64,000 nucleotides of DNA from Apostichopus japonicus (taxonomy: Eukaryota > Echinodermata > Holothuroidea > Aspidochirotida > Stichopodidae): positions 16,332,178-16,396,177 of the forward strand of contig NC_092579.1 of assembly GCF_037975245.1 (NCBI RefSeq), read 5' to 3'. Position 1 is the first letter of the stretch. Each line of letters opens with the position of its first letter. A model generated the notes under the pieces. It was not told the origin of the DNA. It saw nothing but the letters and a program-made list of their open reading frames with translations, and did not search any database. The translations under genes and the position numbers were made by a program. This document shows positions 58,201-64,000 of this stretch, in pieces.

Positions 58201-61200
58201 TTTGATTACGTAATCGACCTGCCACGGTCGTAAGTCGATCTGCAGGCTCTACAATTAGCCTGCATAGCTTCTTAACACCTAGGCTCTTTGTGTAAACACT
58301 GTGTAGAAATATGTTCATGTCTACATTGTAGTTAATCATACAGCGTTCACGCTAAGACCGTCATACAAGAAAAAAATATGTGGCAGGCGTTGCAGACTAG
58401 TTGGTAAAAAGAGGTCATCTTACAACCAAGGCAGGTCGGTTACGTAATCTCAAGAAACCTTTCCATGATAGCGTGCTATAGGGGTCTATACAGCTGACCT
58501 GAAACATTCAAGCAAAACAAAACACACCCTGATTGCTAACATATCAAAAAAGATGTTCTCCTGTTGCTTTTTGGCACTATTTCTGACACTTGGTGCGGAT
58601 TGATATAGACGCTAATAGGAGCATGCCACCATCCGGTTGTGTATCGATGAATTTGATAAGTACGATTCTATTTTTGTATATGCACCCTTGGGAAACAAAA
58701 TGTGCGGCGGTAAGAATAAAAACCACGACGAGCTCCCACTACTACCAAGCATCACAAGATCGAGAACGAACGCTGAAAGACCATCATAAACAGTGTCTAG
58801 CCTACTTGAGTTTTGCTGTGTGGTAAAATTCCCGGAATGCGTTCAGGATATGGCAAGAAAATCGTCCAGGCGATGCTTCTCAATGACAGTAGCATAACGT
58901 ACAGTAGCCTAGCCTTCATTACTTGCCTCAGTCCTAGGCTAAAGTTAGGGTGAGCATTGAGTCTGATGAATAAAGCAAAAACACGTTACTGCATCTGCAT
59001 CATTACTGCGTTATGCCTACAACCACAGAAGTTTAGGTCTTGGTTTTGGTGTAATACTGCACAAATTGCCCCTGATGTGGCTGTTGACGTGCAGTCCTCC
59101 AAGTTGGCTAATGGTTTTGCTGACTTCCCAGCATTAACTTGAAGGAGGCGGTGTTTGGTGCTGATTTTAGATCAGGTGGGAGTGTGTTCCAAGTTTAGTT
59201 CAGTACCTGGGTAACAACTATCAGTATCAAGCATCATAGCCTAACGAAGCCCCCATCGTTGCTATAGTCTTACAACACATATGTTACATAAGCCTACGCA
59301 ATTCATGAGTTCACAATTTTGTCTGGAAGCAAAGGAAGACAAACTAAATTAACCAGTCAGTTAACTTCCCCATCCAAAACCCAATTCATATGAAGTGCTC
59401 ACACAATGACAACAATTTATTTCCAGCAATTTTGTACAGTTACATGAATGTTTAACAAAGTATAAACAAATATTTTGAATACAATATAGAGAGACAGGTA
59501 CAAAGAAAGAAAAAACATTCACCATTATAATTCATATACAATACTTAAAGGGTGTGAAGACTCGCGCAAAAAGAAACGTCTAATGCTGGTAATTTGACCT
59601 AGTTTCGAATGAGGTGTAACAGAAGTGTTAACACCACCATCGATCCCAGAAAATACACACACAGCTTGCTACCGTCGGTAATATTAGACACTAGTGTACA
59701 GTCAGTACATACAGCTGCGGTCAATACCCACAGCACAGTATACAAACGATACAGCAATGGAAATCTCAGGTCCAGCTAATGATAACAATTAAGGTATCAC
59801 GTTTCATTACTGTCTGCATTTTGTAGCGAAACGAATAAAACGTCACTTGCAAGCAACAGAAAGTTAACTCTTTCAGATGGCCGCACACGGTTTGGGTCGA
59901 GTCTTCAATGCCTTTAAGCTATACAAATGCATGGAAAAGGAGAAAAAACAAAGAAGCGCAATGCTTGGAAAAGTACTACTTACCCCTTTTCTAGATTTAA
60001 CGATAAGAGATCGGGCAGAAAAGCTGCACAGAGAGATCCTGATGAGACCAATTACATGTTGCTTGGTGCTGAACCTTTCTATGGAAATCAATTCACATGC
60101 TGTAGTGTTTCAGTTGTGTTACATATGCTCTCTATAACTAAACAAAGCTACCACCTACCGTCCAGCATAATTAACTTAGTGTTCATAGTATATGTTCATT
60201 GTTACAAAAAGGGACTAAAAAGCAAACAAGGCCTAAAAGAAATCTGCTTCACACATATTCATTTGTGATCTTTTGTTCTCAATACTGATCACAGGCAACT
60301 TTACAATGTGGAATGTCAGTGTCAAAAACAGTTTTATATGCAAATGTTCCCAAACCTTTTGAAAATTATATTTATCTTTAAATTTGCCGGTTGCATGTAC
60401 ATAGTAAATCATTATTACCTATAGTCAAGATTAGAAATAACTACTGGCCACGTTCGGTTTGTACTGTTAACACCATTTATTCATTTAAGTGTTTCTTCCA
60501 GGCCGCATTTTCAGGGTTGGGAGAGGGATTTTGATCAAACAACGCATGATATAAATGATGATTGCACACAAGTGGAACTTGTCATGGAATCACAGAATTT
60601 TTGTTTTTGACAAGGACTGTAAAGAGACATTGATGATGATTGGATTTTGAATACTCAGTAAAAAGAAAGAAACCATTCTCTGTGTAATTGAAAACTGCAC
60701 TTTTTATTCTCATCATTTTGCACAGCTCCTCCACAGGATGTCTACGTACAGTTTGTATTGGCTGGACCAATCCCTGAAGCTGGTTATCCGACCTACCTTC
60801 TGCTCAGTTTTAGTCCGAGCACGGATGCTGTTGATGACTACCTTTATGAATTCAGTATAGCAGGAGGTCCGACTACATCAGAGGTCATATCTGCCAATGG
60901 ACCTTTCACCCATGAATTCACACCGTTGAACATTCCAGCCAACCAACCTCAGCTGACGATCGACCATAGACTAGTATCTAGGAGGAATGGCGTGGAGGGT
61001 CCTACTGCAACTATACAAATTGTGACTCAAGACTCTGTCCCACGTGAGTAGTTTATAGTTTCTAACATTTAGGTACATTTCAATGGTAAGAAAGACAACA
61101 TAAGCCTATTGAAATCCTATCCATGTGATTAAATCATGGATGAACACGGGCTTACTTCATGCCTACTCATTTCAATGAATATTCAGAGAATAAGTAGGCA

Positions 61201-63754
61201 GGCATGTAATTGTCAGACCCTAGAACTGCTCCAGTGTAGTAGCTTTGTAGTTTTTCAAAACAAGCATTTCTGTCACATATGTCATGGTTGGGTTTGTGTC
61301 TCCTTGAAAGCTCTATCAGTGTGTTTGTGTGGCCTTATCTGAAAGGAGCTGATTTATTAACAAGCCTTATTAGGCAGTGAAAGATTGTGAAAACATTCAT
61401 GATATATTATCAATTTAGAACCAAAATTATGCTATGGGAAGTCCTGCTTTAGCTGGCTATTAGTAACTACATTAAAAATATGCTATAAAAAATTCATTTC
61501 CCTTCTTTCTTTGACAGCCTCTCCTCCGCCAGTTGAGGGAAATTTCCAGGCTGTCGGTACAAGAACAGCTATACGATGGGGTGTGGACGCCACTGCAGAT
61601 TATACCAGTTTTGTAGTGTTCGTTTACTCCCCAGGGGACACCACAGCCATGAGGATCGACCTTGACCTTAGCAGAACCAGTTACTTTTTCAACTTCCCCG
61701 TAGAGTCGCTGCTCCTCGATTTTTACACAAGAAATGACCTCGGATTGTGGAGTACTACTGCGACATTTACACAAGCAGATGCAGCGCCTGTCGCAGTGGG
61801 TAAGGATTGTAAACATTCATTACCTGTACGTTCTTGAGGCAATCTATGGACTTGAAGCTGAAGAAGAAACAAAGTCAAAGTGCATGTTTCCAATGTAAAC
61901 AAAATGAAAAGAATGTATTATAATAAATGTCAAGCTTCAGTCGTCTGAAAGTGTCTTGTGATGTTGCTGAGTTTGTCAAATGGTCTGTTCTTCTGTGCCC
62001 TGAGAATGTTACTTTGTGCATAGTCGGGGGAGGGGGGGTTGTTGTTTGTTGTGATGCAGTTGTCCTAACTGCTTGCGATTTGCAGTGTTAAATTGAGTGG
62101 ATGTTAGGTGACATTTTTATTCTCTTGAAGACCTGTCTCTGTAGGTTGGATTACAATGCAGTTATCTTGATTTGTCCAGGGAATGGATCACAGCACTAGG
62201 CGGTCTCTGATGTCAAAACGTTATTTGTTCAATAGCTTCAATTAATTTGCTATTACCATCTTCTGTTTGGTTTATCCTTGAAATGTGATACAATAATTTA
62301 CATCTATGATGTGTAAACCATTTATCCATACATGCAGAAAATATTCTTCCTCAATCTTGCACCTCGAATAAGCTGTTTCTTCGTCAGAGAATATTTAGCT
62401 CTGTTAAAGCGAGCATAATTCCAACTGTTTTCACATTCCAAAGGGATAAATCAACAATAAGATTTAATTAGGAAGTTAATGCATTGAAGACAGTGTGCAG
62501 TGATCATGATGACAACTACAAAGACTACATACTTATTGAGGTCCATTTCCTGAAGTACAGATGGGGTTTATCAGATGGTAAAACTAAGTCGATAAGCCAT
62601 GGATTCTATCTAGATGAATAAAGATGTGGAGGAAGATTTTCAACTAGTGGTGGGAAAGAATTTTGTCTATTTTTTAATAAAAGTGTTGCAGCATGGGTAT
62701 GTCTCATGATAATCTCTGTAACGGTTTCAAAAATTAAGGAGAAGGAGCATTGGGATTGGTAAAAGTTGTTGCTTGCGCCACTGTAGGGTGCCCACACGGA
62801 TTCACAGTTCCTTTGAAAGGGTTTTCTAGTGACTGGAGTGGGTTTGGTCACTTTATAGAAGCGATTTGAAGTACATATTCTGGATATGTAGGTAAAAACC
62901 ACATCCTCATAGCATTTTGTGATGTAAAATTATGGATTTTTTTAGATTGTGACATTTGGTTAGTGCATCAGGTAACAGCAGATTGAATGATGTCAAATAT
63001 AATATTTCAATCATTTATACACAGAAGAAAATCATATTTCTGCATTAAGTTGCATTCACTTTGATAAAATCCTAACTACAGAGAAATATTGACAGTTGAA
63101 AAATCGTTCCGCATCTATCAGGTTTCAAGAAGATTCAAGATTACGTAAAACTTTTCGCGGAACATTTCCCTTCCTGTGTGACATTGCGGATCACCTGCTG
63201 CGATCTTCTTTCCTGGAGTTACTGAAAGTTTAAGTCAGTCAAAAATAGATTACATGTTGATAACAATAGATCATATCTTGAATTTAAGGTACAAGCTATT
63301 GAGATTTGGTTTCTCTTAAATTATGAATTTGATATTTTGTGCCACCCGAATATTCCTTTAAATTCCTTTAAATTCTGTATCCAATCCAGCACCATCTTTG
63401 ACATCATTCATTGCATTTTTAATTATTTTAAACTCACTCACTCAAGTTTGTTGTTGTTGTTTGATGCAGCTGACACCTTGTTCCAGATTAGCCAGCTAAC
63501 AGAGACTATGATGACATTGGAATGGCAGCATAATCCTAATACAAACATCGTACAATACATCATCACCATCACAGACCCTGCAGATCCAACGCAAGTGATT
63601 ACGAGGACAATCGACTCTGGCGCCACAGCTGAGATGTTCACAGAGCTATTCCAAAACTTAATCCCAGCAACAGCGTACTCCCTGCAGATTGATGTTATTC
63701 AAGACGGAAATAACATTCCTCAATCATTCGTCGGTCCAGAAGTAGTTTACACAC
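55166..63754 (+). CDS. secreted or membrane protein with fibronectin type III-like domains (5' part of gene)
   Basis: Exons 55166-55232, 60726-61043, 61518-61799 and 63470-63754; all introns are GT..AG and phase 1, and the joined frame has no stop (about 317 residues so far). Exon 1 is a signal peptide; exons 2-4 each encode one ~95-105-residue beta-sandwich-like domain. The best match is exon 4, with the FN3 landmarks Trp in LEWQHNP, Tyr in VQYIITI, and Leu..Tyr in NLIPATAYSLQI. FN3 domains are structural, usually in extracellular matrix proteins or in the ectodomains of adhesion molecules and receptor kinases or phosphatases; which this is cannot be said because the gene continues beyond 63754. 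The donor CAC|GTTAGT there implies further exons. Symmetrical phase-1 exons are what exon shuffling of FN3 modules produces. Confidence 0.82.
55617..56021. mobile_element. MITE with ~35-bp inverted termini
   Basis: Starts GGCCCGGTCACACTATACCG and the right end is its imperfect inverse (GTAGTGTGACCGGGCC). Both ends share GATATTTTATCG and ATAC further in. It sits right at the left end of the larger element 56022-57016, sharing the GGCCCGGTC word. Confidence 0.8.
56022..57016. mobile_element. ~1 kb element with ~65-bp inverted termini
   Basis: Left arm 56022-56086 (CGCGAATATTTTTTTCCCAA ... TTTCCTCGATTCTGATTGG) is repeated inverted at 56957-57016 almost perfectly. No coding frame recognised inside. 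TTAA before 55617 and TTTA after the right GGGCC end could be its original target duplication, with the 55617-56021 MITE inserted at its left tip. Confidence 0.75.
58180..58478. mobile_element. imperfect foldback element
   Basis: Arms 58180-58234 and 58419-58478 are inverted copies: TAGTACGCTATAGGAAAG, GATTACGTAATCGACCTGCC on the left against GGCAGGTCGGTTACGTAATC, CTTTCCATGATAGCGTGCTA on the right. MITE-like, with no obvious target duplication. Confidence 0.65.
59549..59913 (-). mobile_element. TTAA-flanked MITE, copy B (inverted relative to A)
   Basis: Begins AGGGTGTGAAGACTCGC after TTAA (59545-59548), and ends GAGTCTTCAATGCCT before TTAA (59914-59917). This is an exact TTAA duplication. 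Its body matches 47898-48241 inverted, including GTAATGAAACGTGATACCTT and GTGTTGTCGATGG-region blocks with small indels. Confidence 0.88.
60726..61043 (+). CDS. FN3 gene exon 2: first extracellular domain
   Basis: 106 codons, acceptor TTTTGCACAG, donor CAC|GTGAGT, phase 1 at both ends. It begins with Pro-rich APPQDVYVQF, then has alternating hydrophobic strands (TYLLLSFSP, YLYEFSIAGG, QLTIDHRLV, ATIQIVTQ). The first-strand Trp usual in FN3 is not seen, so the assignment as FN3 rests on the exon pattern and strand layout. Confidence 0.7.
61044..61517 (+). other. intron 2 of the FN3 gene
   Basis: 474 bp, GTGAGT to TTCTTTGACAG, phase 1. Nothing else seen in it. Confidence 0.7.
61518..61799 (+). 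CDS. FN3 gene exon 3: second extracellular domain
   Basis: 94 codons, acceptor TTTGACAG, donor TGG|GTAAGG, phase 1 at both ends. It starts with a Pro-rich linker (PSPPPVEG), has Trp in TAIRWGVD at the usual FN3 B-strand place, Tyr/Phe in TSFVVFVYSP (C strand), and SYFFNFPVESLLLDFYTRND matching the E-F region. FN3-like with moderate confidence. Confidence 0.75.
61800..63469 (+). other. intron 3 of the FN3 gene
   Basis: 1.67 kb, GTAAGG to TTTGATGCAG, phase 1. A G run at 62028-62037; otherwise no repeat or gene recognised. Confidence 0.65.
63470..63754 (+). CDS. FN3 gene exon 4: third extracellular domain (clear FN3)
   Basis: 95 codons, acceptor TTTGATGCAG, donor CAC|GTTAGT, phase 1 at both ends. 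Trp in MMTLEWQHNP, Tyr in IVQYIITITD, Leu in FQNLIPATAYSLQID with its Tyr, and the closing GPEVVYT strand follow the FN3 pattern. No RGD is present. Confidence 0.82.
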
Positions 63755-64000
63755 GTTAGTTCATATTCGCAGTTCAGTGGCTTTTATCTGGGGACCAGGA
63801 GGGGGGTGGACCTTTGACAGGAAGAATGTATGTAATTGTTAGAGCCATAGGAGCATGTTCCCAAAAGATTAGATAATGGTCTTTGAATTGAGATAGTGTT
63901 GAGAATCAAAGCAGGCTGAGTCAATATTACCTGCTATTTGGCTATTAATGCAGCTTTTTGAGTTGATTTTGTGAATTTTACAAGACATAGGGGGATGTTT
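63755..64000 (+). other. start of intron 4 of the FN3 gene
   Basis: Begins GTTAGTTCATA; the acceptor lies beyond the window. No other feature seen. Confidence 0.6.

Larger units (their letters stand above)
55233..60725 (+). other. intron 1 of the FN3 gene, rich in MITEs
   Basis: 5.5 kb from GTTAGT to TTTTGCACAG. It contains nested inverted-repeat elements at 55617-57016, a foldback at 58180-58478 and TTAA-MITE copy B at 59549-59913. The rest (57017-58179, 58479-59548, 59914-60725) shows no recognised gene. It is flanked by exons that join in frame. Confidence 0.65.

Noticed and set aside
62606-62902. 98-codon minus-strand frame in intron 3
   Set aside because: Lies inside an intron of the FN3 gene, opposite strand, no recognisable domain or promoter.

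Overview
This is a eukaryotic, gene-poor, repeat-dominated stretch, AT-rich on average. Evidence for an animal genome: a multi-exon secreted FN3-type gene with canonical GT..AG introns, tRNA-derived SINEs, a non-LTR retrotransposon end, many short TIR elements with 8-bp (hAT-like) or TTAA target duplications, and very large tandem arrays. The HECT (G2E3-like) relic, the SINE types and the frequent 'taggcct' words suggest a marine invertebrate, perhaps an echinoderm or other deuterostome. That placement is inference; no single sequence here settles it.

Layout. 1-552: the 3' end of a LINE. 574-2291 (minus): a broken HECT E3-ligase-like gene interrupted by a foldback insertion. 2569-8371: a ~5.8 kb segment bounded by 29-bp inverted repeats, with a GTTTCGGACATCAC-type word repeated near both ends and carrying three copies or fragments of a tRNA-SINE and hAT-like MITEs. 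8901-9050: a 22-bp palindromic tandem array. 10394-10748: a second full MITE with a perfect 8-bp duplication. 12229-13985: a three-level nest (SINE, element, hAT-like element). 15294-15839: a hAT-like element whose right end was swept into a seven-copy 619-bp tandem array (15645-19870). This runs directly into a ~10 kb array of about 50 copies of a ~197-bp unit (19870-30030).

30.4-36 kb holds old duplications, a SINE, two ~660-bp direct repeats around a 42-bp minisatellite, and AT-rich 22-bp repeats. 36205-45087 is a large inverted duplication (arms ~3.0 kb, spacer ~2.8 kb). A 36-bp hairpin-plus-target-duplication is present in one arm only. 46.9-51.5 kb is mostly a ~55-bp tandem family, and 52.08-53.2 kb is a degenerate TGATTGTC-type array.

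The one convincing host gene starts at 55166 on the plus strand: a TATA box, a signal-peptide exon, a 5.5 kb intron carrying several MITEs, then three phase-1 exons each encoding one fibronectin-III-like domain. It runs off the right edge. Elsewhere I see no convincing intact protein-coding gene. Open frames inside the tandem arrays come from absence of stops in low-complexity DNA and are not annotated as genes. No rRNA, CRISPR array, or functional tRNA was seen.
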